NCBI GenBank assembly: GCA_963281155.1
Contig: CAUJLY010000006.1
Span: 4,278,001 to 4,342,000 of the forward strand
DNA from: Rhabditophanes sp. KR3021
Lineage: Eukaryota > Nematoda > Chromadorea > Rhabditida > Alloionematidae
Direction of reading: 5' to 3'
Length of the DNA: 64,000 nucleotides
A program made the position numbers and the translations under genes. Below the pieces are notes generated by a model. The model saw only the letters and a program-made list of their open reading frames with translations, did no database searches and was not told the DNA's origin. Positions 1 through 13,771 of the stretch are shown piece after piece. Position 1 is the first letter of the stretch, and each line of letters starts with the position of its first letter.

Positions 1-1294
1 ACCTCTGAGTGAAAGACAAATAAACTAATCACAAGATGTAAGGTTACAAGCTATACTAATATGTTTAAATGCTGAGTCTTCAGAAAAATACAGTTTTAAA
101 CTCATTTTTTAGTCTGAAATGCCGTGGGAGATAGTAGCATTAGATTATATATGCCGATATACTTACTTCCAAGTAATTCTTAATAAAAGTGAACTGCTCT
201 CCCAAGATATCGGGCAAACTCAAAAGTTTTATCGACTTTGTTTTTAGCAGAATATACAAAATTATTGGCCCACTGTATATATACTAACTATTTATATCCA
301 AATGATAAGAAGTTATGTATTTGAAAAATAAAATATAATAGTACATCAATAAATATCACATTTTATTATTGCACACAAAGAGTATTTGTTTTTTTAATAA
401 TGAAACTACAATAAACATATTTATATAAAACTCTTTTTATTAAATAATCAATTTGTTTTGATAGATTTAAACATGCAATTACCTAATTGTAATATTCAAT
501 AAACACTTTTATTGTTCAACTACCCGACATTTGCTGACATTTATTGTTCATTACAGACATCTCAATCAACTTGTGCCTGAAACTCTACTTCTAAGACACA
601 ACCTAATCGAATTGTCTTGTTGTTGAAGTCAACAATCATTTTAAGAATTTGTAACATGTGGTACCTAAACAAATTTAAAAACATATTATTGTCAAATACT
701 TTGGGTGAAACAATTGCTGTTCAGTATTGTCTAGTAGTAAGCAAATAATATCTTTATTTTTTAGATGCATAAATATATTCTTAGTTGTGACATCACGTCT
801 TTACTCAAAATATTATTCAAAATGACATCAAAAAAGTTGACCCCTTTACAACTAACTTCCGTTTATTAAAAAAGATGGCAGAAAGCGTTGGTGACGACAG
901 TTGTTAATATTTGAGTTGCCAATATTTTGTTTTGAACACAAAACAATTACGTATTTGTAATCAATCTTCAATCCGCTTAATTAATTTTAACAATCAGTAT
1001 CAGTAGGGTACTAAAAGAAACTGAATACTTTGATTTTATGGATCCAATTTTCTTTGATCTTTTTTGTCACGAGGGAAACAAGTTGATAAATATAGATATG
1101 ACATTTATAATTGGGGTTATTTGATTAATTTACATATAAATGAACGCACTTTTGTACAAAATATGATAAAACATTAACATTATGTGTGTTATTATTGTAC
1201 TATCATATTCCTTATCTTATCTCACGTATTTTTAAATTCGTTATCTTTAGTTGTTTAAGGTTTGGCGTATTTTGATGTCTTCATCCATGTACGA
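1..1294. other. Gene-free flank downstream of IFT22
   Basis: AT-rich sequence with no supported gene on either strand. A very short open stretch beginning with ATG near 874 stops after ten codons and has no convincing donor, so it is not called. The 3' end of the minus-strand IFT22 gene abuts this region. Confidence 0.5.
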
Positions 1295-2115
1295 TTAATC
1301 ATCTTCTGAAAAATTGCGTTTGGGAGAGTTTGTTTCTTCTGGAAGAATAGGAGTATCAACTTCGTCGTTTAAATTGTAACTTCCCATGTCATCATCAGAG
1401 TTTCTCTTTATGGACATGTGATCATTTTCCGGAGACTCATTCATTTTACTATCTTTCATGTCTGTTATCACGTGTAATAAAAACTTGGCGAACGCTGATT
1501 TGAGATGTTCACCTTCATGATCAATGTTTGCAGGGAATATTGTTGCCTTATTTAATTGATGTGGGCATGAAAAAGCAGCAATGTTCCCGTCATTAGTGTT
1601 ATCACTTGTGTGATGCAATAAAAGCAAAACATACTTAGAGTCCATGTTTAATGGTCTAATAAAATGTTCATACCAAATGAGCAAATCATCTCCTCTATCA
1701 AATTCTGGATTGCAAATCAAAATTACTCCCTGGGCTTCCTCTCGCATAGCCGGCCAACACTTTCTGTATTGTAAATCTCCACTGCAATCCCACAATTCAA
1801 TATCAGCTTCTAAGTTCACACCATCAACTTCTAATTCATCTCCAACAAACTCAAGTACTCTTGCACCTGGTTAAATATTATGATTAAAGTATATGATAAA
1901 AAGTATAAGTAGACACACCTATTGTAGGATGATATTCTAATGATCTCAATTCGGTGGAGTCTGCTAAAAAATTAGCAATTGATGTTTTTCCACACTAAAA
2001 AATAAATTAATGCAATCATATTATTATAACTTACTTTAACTGGACCAAGTACAAGAATTTTTATCCTAATTGGATCATCTTTATCAACTGAATCTCTTTT
2101 CCATGCATTTGACAT
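1295..2115 (-). CDS. ifta-2: IFT22/RABL5-like small GTPase (IFTA-2)
   Basis: Small Rab-like GTPase of intraflagellar transport complex B; in this family it rides IFT trains in cilia. Three exons: 2115-2035, 1994-1919 and 1866-1295, giving 242 residues. The P-loop GPVKCGKTS (residues 24-32) is rebuilt exactly across intron 1 (donor GTAAGT, acceptor TTTTAG). Next come a switch-I-like PTIG and then LWDCSGD, which matches the IFT22 version of the DxxG motif. The acidic, Ser/Asn-rich tail after the GTPase fold resembles the extended C-terminus of nematode IFTA-2. The start is the first ATG after a stop and leads directly into the conserved beta-1 strand. An X-box lies 78 bp upstream, which independently supports a ciliary role. 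I am confident of the family. Confidence 0.9.
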
Positions 2116-2192
2116 CTTATTTAATAGCAAGCGAAAAATACCGCTTTGGTTTTGCGATAGATGAATTTGTTGTATTTTCAGATAAACGAATG

Positions 2193-2206
2193 GTAACCAT
2201 GGCAAC
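2193..2206 (-). promoter_or_regulatory. X-box (RFX/DAF-19 site) of the IFT22 gene
   Basis: GTAACCATGGCAAC on the plus strand matches the palindromic consensus GTTNCCATGGNAAC at all defined positions but one, in either orientation. It lies 78 bp upstream of the IFT22 start codon, the usual spacing for nematode ciliary genes. A second, shorter palindrome, TGCCATGGCA, lies about 50 bp further upstream. The function is inferred from the motif and its position. Confidence 0.8.
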
Positions 2207-3265
2207 CTGGATATCTTATAAGTTATTGGATTTTAAATCAAAAATATTCTTGAAGTGCCATGGCAATATAATCAATTTTCAAATTAAATCCTTGGAAATA
2301 TTGTGTATGGCAATTCATTCGTCAAAAAAGGTTCATATGCAATTTGTTTTTACTTCAAATTAAACTTCTGAGTTTTAAAAGAGAGGCATTCAAATCGAAC
2401 CGTTTAGGTAGAAACAAGTAATGATAACTTCAACACAATCACAATTTTTACCGATTTAATTTGCATATAAACACAAATGAACATAACGGGATAGAAAATT
2501 GCTTTTGCCTACTATCTGCAATTCCTCATTGTTTTGTATTTAGATGAAGCGTGAAATATGAATTATTTATCTATAAATTTAGGCAATAATAATCAACAAA
2601 ATATTTATTCTTTTTGCTACCTTATATTACATAATAAAATATGCAATGTAATAGTATAACGAGTGTGACAAGTATTGCACTGTTGCTTTGTTTGTAAAGT
2701 TGAAATATCTTATAAAAAGTTTCGTATCAACCGAATTATATCTCTTGTCGGAAGAAGGCAAAAGAAAGAACTTAAAAAATTAGTGGAGCATTGATAATAT
2801 TATAATATTAGAGCAAGTTCCTACGAATTTAAATCCTATCTTTGTGTAGAACATATAAAATAGATAATATTAATTATATATTACGAAAGTCTGATCATGA
2901 ACTTGTTTTACTTGGTGATGTCTTCAAATACCTCTTTTACATTTGATAATGTAAATATATTTAAGATAAATAAAAAAGACTCTACCCTTACAGCAGAAAA
3001 GGAAGCATGCCTAAAACCTTTTTGATGATTTATTACAAAAATTAACACCCATTTATTTGATTAACATTTTTTCAACACATTCCTAATTTTATTTGCATTA
3101 TTCATCCTTTATAATTAATCTTATAAAAAGTTAATTAAAACAAACAAAAAACATTCAATTTAATCATTTAACTTAATTGCTTACCCCCTAATGAGATACT
3201 CTTCTTGTATGATCCATCCATTTTGTATATATAATAAATTCATGTGAAACCAAATAATGCCTTTT

Positions 3266-6179
3266 ATGACGTCCGACAGGAGAGTTCTGTCACCAGGAAT
3301 AGGTAATAAAAATATCAAATTACATTAAAAAAGTCTTAACAAAAGATAAAAAAAGTTTAATAAAGATATTTGCATTATTCGACGACGGTTAGAAAATTAC
3401 ATTAAATAATTTTTTGTCATACATTTTATATATTCCTTTACAATTAATACCTTTTAGTGTTAACGAATTTTTCTGCTTCCCAAATATTTAATCTAATTCC
3501 ATTTGTTCTAAATTTAAATTCTATTCCTCTGTTGTACTATTTATTTCCAAAAACTGTTAACTAAAGAAAGGATATTTATATTTGATTGGCCATATATTTT
3601 AGAATATTGTCCACTTCAAAGACAACTACTTGTAAAAAATCAAACTTGCACAAAAGATATTAATTCATTTAAGTCTTTTTTACTTTACATGATGCCGCAC
3701 CTGTCAAATAATTTAAAAAACTTTTTTTGACAATTGTATTTATTATCGGCTATCTTTGAACACTTATCATATTGTATTATGTAAAATTATAAATAGTTCC
3801 GTCAATTCAGTAGAGAATTGAACACAAAGCTTGTATATTTTTATTTATTAGAACATATTATGTTAGGATAAATAAATATAATATAATTATTCAAAATAAT
3901 TTTTAAATAAATTAAGGAAAACTAATATGTACATCTTAGTTTGTGTATGTATTGGTTCGGCAAACAAGATTGGACACACTTCATAAGCTTTCCTTTCTAC
4001 TTAACCTTACCACTCTTCGTGTGATTATCCTTCCACTAAACAATCTCTATATGTCTTCTTCCTTTTGCCTTTAATAAGACAAATTAACTTTGGAAGCGGA
4101 GGATCTTGTTAGCTTGAAGATAAAACATTATTTGTATACACGAAAAGACGATACTTCACTCATCTATATTGGTACTTTATTCATAAGATTCAATTGGCCA
4201 AGCTATAATCTTGTCGTTGTGGTCTAATAGGAACTTGTAGGAAATACCATTGAGATCAGGCGCTTATATAAAGTGTGTATAGACTTGTCTTGGTGATTTA
4301 AGTTTCGCTACAATACCTGACAAGCATTCTAAGTAGTCTTGTTTACATCAAGATACTCCATCTTGATGGTTACTTCATGACCAAGTCCGATTGTTTTTCG
4401 ATTCGATTATTCTTCCTATTTTGTTGGCTGTTTATAGCAATTGACGACTGTATATACTTAGATGTAATTACTATTTTTTATGCCTGTAACGCCATCATCA
4501 ATTTCCCCTGTCAATCATTTTGCCACTCTTGAATCTTTCGTGATACATGTTACGGTAATAGTGACAGGATACATCAACCATGTACAGATATGTGTTTGGG
4601 ATAGACAAATTGAAGATCTCGATCAGTTTAAATGTACATATGAGTTGGTTGGCAATTTAAATTCTATTGTTTGAGAGGTAAATGATTAGTCATCTCTAAT
4701 TATTACCAACAATAGTGACAACGATTAACTAATTTTTAGCCTTCTTTTACATAATTAAGTCTATAACATACAATTATTACAAACTTCTTATAAACACTAT
4801 TTGTTTGCATAGTATCAGAATGTAATTTAAATAAAGTTCAGTTTAAAGTTTTCTTTATTTTAAATCTATTCCAGTTAACCTAATCATTTTTTTAAATTAT
4901 ATTAAAACTTATTCTCAAGGTTTTTATAATTTTTGATTTACATGCCATTTCACGATACCCTTTTCTGCAAAGACATTAATAGCAAATTTATATATTATAT
5001 CCGAATCCCATTTAAATTCAAATAGCAAGTTAATGGTGCGGATCATGTAATTTTCAATTGTGCTTACACATATTAAATGCATTTTTTGTATACACGCAGG
5101 TGTTATAAAACAATTGTTGTGGTGTCATCACATAATATTAATGAATTTCCTAGAGTTTAATCTTTATTTTTATTGTATTATAATATGCATACACAACATA
5201 CTCTTTGTATGGATTAATTTAAGTGTTGTGACGTAACTATTTAATGTATTATTTCTACACAAATTGCCAATTATAAAGACAGACTTTTGATGTGCAATAT
5301 TTTTTTGAGATAATACATAAATGTTTCAAACTGTTTGACGATTCTTGTTTATATTATTTGTGTTAAAACAGGAGGTACTATCCTCTTTGATTTTCCGTGA
5401 GAAATACCATTGTAAATTTAAAAACCACTAATTTGATTAAATGAAATTGTATTATGATGGAATTACTGAAGGTTAAAATATGACATCTGTAGATATAAGA
5501 GGTTGAGAAATTTGACTCCATTTGCATAATCAATCAAAAATCTATTTAATTTTTTATACTTTATTGTAATTGACCAGATGAGAATTGATATAGATTAAAT
5601 TTATAAAAAACCTTGTAGCCGAATATCAATTTTACACAATCATACTTTATATTCTAAATGATGATATCAAAAAGATATTTTAAATTCATTTGCTGCTAAT
5701 AATAATTAGTCTAGTTTATTTTATTATAATAATCCACTTCAGGAAGGTCTACATATGTGCCGGATATGTATAGCTCTTATCGACTATCCAATAGTTTGAA
5801 GCGTTCATCTCAAGTAGGTCCTTCAAAAACTGTAGGTATCTTTATTAATCTTTTGCCCAAATTTATTCCGACAAATGGGTAACTCATTTAATACTGCACA
5901 CTTCGATACGATCCTTTTTAAAGTATGTTTATGCTACTTTAAATGTGGAATGAAGGCAAAAAGTTTAAAGTAATTTTCCGGTCTCAAGTTGCAAATTGCA
6001 GTATAGGAACAAATAATGAAATGCTTGAAACTATCTCCTCTCCATACTTTTTTTATTCTGTTTAATGTTTAGATTGTCTAACTATGTTTATTTTAACTGC
6101 TTTTAATATACCAAACATTATGTATTACACAAACGGAGCTCGACTAATTCGGGATCTTTTTGAAGCTTGTGTTCTGTAA
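3266..6179 (+). CDS. Possible small three-exon gene, function unknown
   Basis: Not recognised. Three short islands connect in one reading frame: 3266-3302 (ATG start, donor GTAATA), 5743-5835 (acceptor CACTTCAG, donor GTATCT) and 6073-6179 (acceptor AATGTTTAG, TAA stop). The joined product would be 78 residues, Ser/Arg-rich in the first half and with a short hydrophobic stretch after it. The first two islands and the end of the third are clearly richer in GC than the surrounding DNA. The splice phases agree (1 and 1). With 2.4 kb of intron and short exons, a chance assembly is possible, so this is a proposal only. Confidence 0.25.
4140..4420 (-). pseudogene. Decayed coding-like fragment, unidentified
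   Basis: On the minus strand two overlapping frames read like protein: one contains GHEVTIKMEYLDVN and the next contains NGISYKFLLDHNDKIIAW. They are joined only by a frameshift and broken by stops. Base composition is less AT-rich than the flanks. I do not recognise the parent protein. It could be a dead gene copy, a transposon remnant or chance. Confidence 0.25.
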
Positions 6180-9100
6180 TATATTTTGTAACGTATTCCA
6201 TAGTATTATGTAACTTAGAGTATGAAACTGTGTAACTATAACTATGAAACTATCTTACTTAAATTTACTCAATACTCGCCCAATATAGTAAAATAGTCTA
6301 AATCTACCATTTTGTTTGTTTTGCCACCTCTATCGTAATCAAACAAAGTGTAATGTATGTCTCTATAGATTGACAATAAAAATATTGTTGCCTAAAACTA
6401 TCACTATTATTACCTTCATGAAAGGACAAATTTGTCAATCAAATGCTGAGTTTCACTTTATCCTAAGTCACATCCATGTACACACTTTAGCAATTAAATA
6501 TACATTCGATTCTTGTACACTTAATCAGATTGATAAAGTCCTATATAAAGTTTGGGTGATTTAAACATGCACCATGTTCACATGTGGTTAATTTTAATTA
6601 GTATGTTGGTGTGAGCCTTATATGCATATCAAATTAACATTTCAAATAATATAAATAGATTGTTCAAAATAGAAAGGCAAATCTAGGCATTGACTATTCC
6701 TTTTGAAGTTTTCATTTGAAATATGATTTAGTATTAACTTTTTTGTAGTTACAATTAAAAGGATAAATTTAATTGCTGTTTAAGATAAAGGTAGGCAACT
6801 GTTTTGTACTAACTGTCTTATGCTAACTGTCAAATACTAACTGTAGTGGTTGATGGCACATCTACTTATAATTGGTAATATTTTATTAGCTTCATTAAAT
6901 ACCATTTATCTTAACTTTTAAATGATTATGTGCATATTTATTTATAGCAGGATCGTGTGAACATTTTATGTAAGCGTTATATTTAGTGATATTTAATGAT
7001 AAATTTTAAAAGCAAAATGAAGGCTTTATCATTTATAAGTAGGGAAGAGATTTCTCTTTCTTCTAAATACACGGCCTATTTAATAATGAATCTTTCTCTT
7101 TATTTAGTGGTTTTTGCCTATTCTTAAGTACTTCTCATACAAATATGTGTATATTCAAAATAGACAGCAATTTATCAGTTTCAATTGAGCTTAACATAAA
7201 ATATTTCTTCAAATTATTTAATAGATTAAAGCTTTCAAAAGTCTTTCCTCTTTTTAATGATTCTCATCATATCCTGTCTTTTAGTAAGAAAGTAATTTTC
7301 GAATTAAGTGTGCCACCATAACGTTAGAATGCATCTTTGAAGAACATACTTGATTATTTTGAAATGCTTATTTCTTTAAATTAAAGAAATGTTTTTTGAT
7401 TAAACTCTGCAATTAAACTAACAAACAAGTACTGCTTTCTACTATTGTTAGAACTACTGCATATAATTAATCATTTCCTTATTTTATGAAATATATAAAA
7501 CATAATGAATATTGCCTGACACGACTTTTAACAGTAATTTATTAATCAAAATTCATCCAATGAAACATTCTTGCCCTTTATTTTTGTAATTTAAATGTTG
7601 CGATCAGTTTGATTTAGAGCAAGCTAACTTTTTACCGCCTATATTTCATTCATTTTTAATTTGTTTTATTTAACTTATTAACTCAAACAGATGAAGCGAT
7701 TTTAATATAACAATTGCATTTTTGTAATAAGAATATATAATTTATCTGCATAATTTGTGTAATTTGTATAATTATCTTTGTATATCGAAAATGCAATACA
7801 ACTTCAATGGTACTCTTATTATATGCTATTAGAAATATTGTTTTTGCAAATATTATCATATTATTTTGTCCCACTATACAACTATAACGATACATTATAA
7901 ATTTGTTTAAAATTAATGTATATTAACTGTGAAAAAAGTTGTTATTTTATAATGCATTGAAATCAAATTAAACTCAAACTTTTAATTCTTGGGCGTAAAC
8001 AAAGTGTATCAAGAGTTAGCGTTAACTTGCAACATTATTTATTATTTTTCATTTGTAAACTAAGTTTGAAGTTAATTTAAACATATTGAGCTTATTACAA
8101 ATTTATTATTTCCTTTTTAATGCTAGTTTCTTTTTGTAATAACATGAGAACTTTTTATATTAAATTAAGCCACCCATAAAATATACCCAATTTTCTTATT
8201 GAAAGTTGTTCAAAATAATAAGGAGTCATATTTCCTTTTGAATGAAAAAAGCTTTCAGCATCAAAATTAAAGTCTCTTAATTTTTACGCTTTTCTAGAAT
8301 TACAAATGAATACATTTGCGTATAGAGATAAAGTTTAGTCAAAAATCAGTAACTATACATGTAATTATCTTGTCAAACTATTCCAAATTACTTTAACTAA
8401 GCTTAAACCAACAATATTCCTGTTGTACCTTTTTTGACCAAAAATAACCAATTATTCTAAATTTCCTTTTAGTTGAAAGCGAAAAATAATTGGCAAAAGC
8501 CTTTTATGCGCATTTTTATATCCTTCTGCTCATTATGTAAAAACCACTTTTTTACATCTTCCTTCAATTAATGACCTTACAATCACCGGCTATGCTTTGT
8601 TCTTAAACTGTTTTATGTCAATTTTTGAAAAGACTTCAAAAAAGTAGTTTAGCGGGGATACTTCTGTGTGCGCTTACTATTATTCACTTAAATATATGTG
8701 TATATGGATAGCAAAACCAAATAATTATATATGAAGACGTATATTTAATGTAATATTATTTTACCAAAAATATCAATGCTTACTCATCACTCTAAGAGAC
8801 ATTTTAACAAAAAGGTCACTGTAGCTACTTCTTCCTTTCAAATAAAGTCCATATAATGGTTGTTACAATATTGTTTGAGATGTAATGTCATAAATTTAAA
8901 AGTTCAAACCTTGTTTCTAAAGTTTTTCATTTTTGGCGTGGTAGCTTAAAAGGTTTTGGTTAGTGAAGTGAATTATATGGGCACCCATATTTAGATAATG
9001 GGACTCTTAAAACAATTCATTACCTAAATCTACCGATTATAGTATTTTCTTAAAGCCTTTTTACAGACCTTAGGTTTAGATAATTTTATGGAGTAAGTAG

Positions 9101-9270
9101 TACCACATATCTATGAGCAAATTTATTGTCTTGAATTGAATTATATTTGGGGCTCATTCTTGACAAAGGCAAAATTCATCAACAGTAAGACATCCATCAA
9201 ATATACTTTTCATTTGAAGTCGACTCTTTTATTTTACTGAAATTTTTATATAATATATTCCAATCCGCAA

Positions 9271-9323
9271 AATATATATAAATATATGTAACAATATATA
9301 TGAAAATATATATGAACATATGA
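9271..9323. repeat. AT-dinucleotide-rich simple repeat
   Basis: Imperfect TATA/ATATAT runs broken by short AAA and GAACA spacers, covering about 50 bp of intergenic DNA. No other structure is visible. Confidence 0.6.
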
Positions 9324-12300
9324 GTATCCTTTGCCAACTTTTACTCTTTGAATATAAAATTATACTTGAGCCCATCCGTTATCTAAACAAAATCCATCCC
9401 AATTAATTGTCTAGCCAAATATCAACGAAACCCAAGTATACACATACTTTGTTGTCTTTTGATATAGGACTGATGATATAAACTTTTGAAATGGATACCC
9501 TTTTCTGGATTTTAGGAGATCCTCAATGATTTTTTCCATACACCGGATAGTGTGTAGTTTCGGTTAAAATAACCAATTTTAGATTTGCTCCGTGAATATG
9601 TCTCTTACATTTTATATAACTTGATGAGTATAATTTGTCCCCTTTCGAATCACTATTTTAATTACATCGCTTTTTTATTACATCCAATCGTGGTAATGTT
9701 AAAGTTTCACGCTTTTAAAAAGTATATTTGTATTAGTAAAAAGGTTTAAATTTTTATTTATCATAATATTAATAAATTTCCAACAATGGATGAAAGAAAC
9801 GTGCTTTAAACACATTTTATTTTGTTTTGTAACAGTACATTTAATGACTTTACACATTCCATCGCTTTTTCTCTCTTTGTCAAACATTGATCTCCAAATA
9901 ACAAAATTATTAACAAATAGTTGTATGTGCCTTTTTGATATACAAACTTTCTATTATCACTCCTATTGTTGCCTTTGATTTGACAAAGCGAGGAAAATTT
10001 AGTTGTTTGCTGAGAACAATAATAGGACATTTAGTGCATCGTTACTTGAAATCCATGTAGAGATACCCTAACACCTAAATACTAATCACATCTGATGATA
10101 GGTGACCTATGTGTTCATTAGTTTGATTTTGTAATTCCTATTCATTTAACAACTGTCCGTATAATTGACTACCTCTTTATATCTAAATATTTATGCACAT
10201 TTACATTGCTGTGTCCTTAAACCTCATGTTATACTGTTTAGCAATTAATTATAATCATTGTTTTGATCAACATTATTAGATAAAAATCGTGATTGTTAGC
10301 ACACAATTATTTACGCCTTTACATTGGGCTTTAAATTGATGACCATGGTTACAAAATAATTAACTTGTACCAAATTGTCATAAATTGTCGATTTTATGTT
10401 GGCACGAAATATGTATCCACGAAGAGCTAAGTATATCACAATGAATATTTTATATCGCCTCTGTTTTAATTTATTTGATTTGCTAATGAACTTTAGTTAC
10501 TAAATGATGGCAGGTTTAATATAGTACCTAATGTTTTATTAACTTCGCAAAACAGTTAAACGTCACTATAATGTATATAATCGCACATTATCACTTTCTT
10601 AAAGGCATGTCGTAAATTTAGGCACACAACCTTTTATTTTTAGTATCTTCATTAGCCAGTGCATATCAAGGCTCTTACTATCAATTAACTTAGGGTAATA
10701 TTTTTGGTGTTTAGATTAATCTACATATATCATAAACGTTGGCAGGTTTGTTGACAGGATTTTACTTTTTATCACTTTTCGAACAGTATCTGACTGATTG
10801 TATGCAATAAAAAGCGTCAAACGTAAATCTCAGTTTGAGTTGCGAACTGTCACATATTTATAGTATCAAATGGTATAGCAAAATTTATGAATATTCAAGA
10901 AGTTATCAACTATTACGTATAACAAGTTTAACGACTTTTACTCTAGTATATTAATAATTTTATTTGTTTTTATACGAATACAATAGATTAGATGTATGAA
11001 GCTAGATAACAATTATTATTCTATTACTTGCTATTACTAGTATTATGAGGACAAGGAATACAACATTAATGAGGTCCAAATGATCAAAAAGTTGCATAAT
11101 CATGTTAGTTAATATCCAACCCGTTCATAGCCGTACTAGCTAAAACCCCGACTGCTCTGTGACAAATCACAAACCATAATCCTCGTCCTTCTTTTAATTA
11201 GGTGATGTTCCTATAATTTGGCCAATTTTGTTGGCACTCTCGTCTTTATATCTACTACCATCAGTCCCGCATTTGCTGTTTCTAGTCTGCTTTAAGCGTA
11301 TTTTTTAAAACTAAAAATGGTTGGAAGTATTGCTTTTAGAAAGAATTTATTACCTGATAAAAGTAATGGGGTTTAATTTCATTAACACTCCCAAACAATA
11401 CAATAAACAGCAATCTGTTGTGGGAATTAAACTGTGCGTTAATTTTATCTTATACGCTTTAGCTGTAGACAATTATAACATCTGTCTGGAGACTTTAATA
11501 AAAATGTCTACTGACTATGCATGATAAGATCATGACTTCAGGCATATCGCATATGGCGTCATAGCATATTCAAATTATTTGGACTATTAACAAATCAGGT
11601 CTTCTTTTAAGCTTTAGTTTTTAAGTGTTATTTTAGAACAACAAACTTAATTACCTTCATTAAGGCACATTTTTTAATAACAATTATTTCCACATCCATA
11701 AGTAACATCATTTCAATTTGCTAGGTCATATATATAAAATCTAATGTGCTTTGTGGGTATTAACAATATTTTTATAATAATTATTGGAACTAGTGAGAAA
11801 AAAGATGGTGATGCCTAATAAATGCTAATTTTATTCGCACATCACATATTAATTTAATTGGAATGGTGCGAGAAACGAGTAAGTATTGTTTAGGACGCGC
11901 CACACTGATTTTTTTAGACTCTTAACTACCTTCATTTAGAAATTGGCGTAGACAATTGGTTGTCATTTTGAGAACAATTCAAAAAGATCTCTTTTTTATT
12001 AAAATAATTACATAAAGTGATACCATCTCAGAATACACTTCTTGCACTTGCTCTTACACTCGTACATGTTTCTGGGATGTTACCAAGACGGCGCCTCACC
12101 ACTTATTGTTTGAGAAGCAATAAAAAATCTTTTTGAATTGATGGAAACTTTTTGGCACATTCACACTATTATTGTCCTTCATTGTGTTAGCGCTGTCAGG
12201 CTTGAACTTTAAAATGCCAAAAATGCATTCTTTGGAGTTCGACAACAAGCTGTTGATATGGTAGTAAATCATGCGGTGTCTTATTGCTACGAAAAAATTA

Positions 12301-13771
12301 ATTTTTTACTTTTGGACTCGTTCCAGACGAATGAAAGAATCATTTTCTCCCTTTTAAGTTCAAGTAGATACAAAGTGTTTTCATTCTTTTTAATAATTGC
12401 AAAATCATCGTATATTTATATTATATACAACATAATAACAAAGCATATTAGCATATATAGTCCAAAGTGATGATTTCTAGCCGACGTCAATAAGAAGACC
12501 TCAACAATTAAACGAATTACTGTTAAAGCTACCTAATGAGTCAAAAAGTCAAAGACAAGTGATTCACAGTCAAATATAAATATACACATATAATAGTTAA
12601 TAGTAGTACAGTTCTCTTTATAAGCTCTAAACAATATTCTATTTGCACATTCAACTTCCTATCAGAGGTTCCCTGCCAGCTGACGATCATTCGCGCATCT
12701 AGCTTTGCTTGTTACTGTTTATTATTATATTAACGGTAGAGTGTGTGCATTTGTTTCTTGCAAAACATTAATGACAGGTGACTAAGTTGTTTAAATTAAT
12801 TTAAATTAAGGATACCTTTTATAATAAGTATCTAATTGCCAATTTAGAAGTACTTAAATCAGGCACCAATTTTAATGTTCCCCATCATTAGCATTTGTTT
12901 TTACCAAATTCATATCTTTTTATCACCTTTTAATATGTTTTTAAATGTGCCGTAAAAAGTTTAAAATATTTTATTTTAAGTCGAAGATAAGTATAAGGAT
13001 TGTATTTTAAGTAGGCATCTAATCAAACATACTTTTACCACCTTTTTCATATTATCTTTTATCTCCAAATAATTTCTTTTTATTGTTTGTCTCTTTGAAT
13101 GCCACAATCTCAAGCAACGCCTTCTTTAAAACCATGACATAAACTTCCATCTTAATACTTTGCAAGTCTATATTAAACTAGTCTGCACATATTCTGTGAT
13201 GGGTCTGATGTTCCCATCGCCATAATATTTTATTTATTTCCAAAATTTATGGACTTAAATGTATATTTGAACTAAATTAATTTCCTAACCATTAAATTGT
13301 ATTGTATTGCTTTACTATTTAACTTATATTAGGCAATTCATTTAATGTCTACTTAAAATAGTATCTTTAAAAAGCGTTGCAGCAATTCAAGGGAGTGATT
13401 GATTGATACATAATTATTATTAATTTGAATTTGCTCACTATCAACCACCTTGATAATCAAAATTCAGAACATCTTTAGCTGAGGATAATAGTATATTCAT
13501 TATCATCTATCATACCAACTAATCATTATAACACTCGCCTTTTGTCAGATGTGTTTATGTTACCCTACCCACTTAACTAGGAACACCTTTCTTGACAATA
13601 TAGGCACATTGCTTTATCTATACGTGTTTAATTATAATTTATTTAACGTATCTTCACTTCATCTTATTTATATTATATTTTTAGATAATGTTAAAAAGCC
13701 GAAATAAGTTATCCAACTAAAAACTTACATTCTACAACATTATTCAATCTAAACCATTCACATACTACAAT

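Larger units (their letters stand above)
2207..13771. other. 11.5-kb gene-poor region between IFT22 and plexin
   Basis: Mostly very AT-rich sequence. It holds one possible small split gene (3266-6179), a decayed coding-like patch on the minus strand (about 4140-4420) and an AT-dinucleotide-rich repeat (9271-9323). A few islands of higher GC (about 8560-8660, 11110-11290, 12040-12260 and 12660-12715) may be regulatory, since they lie upstream of plexin, but I could not build exons from them. No tRNA was recognised. Short ORFs here look like chance ORFs. Confidence 0.5.

Noticed and set aside
4480..4674. 64-codon plus-strand ORF
   Set aside because: No splice signals, start context or recognisable motif; overlaps the region of decayed sequence and could be chance.
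12660..12715. Possible terminal exon for the 3266-6179 gene
   Set aside because: Can be read in phase as a ten-residue end, but needs a CAGAG acceptor and a 6.8-kb intron; the exon at 6073-6179 fits better.
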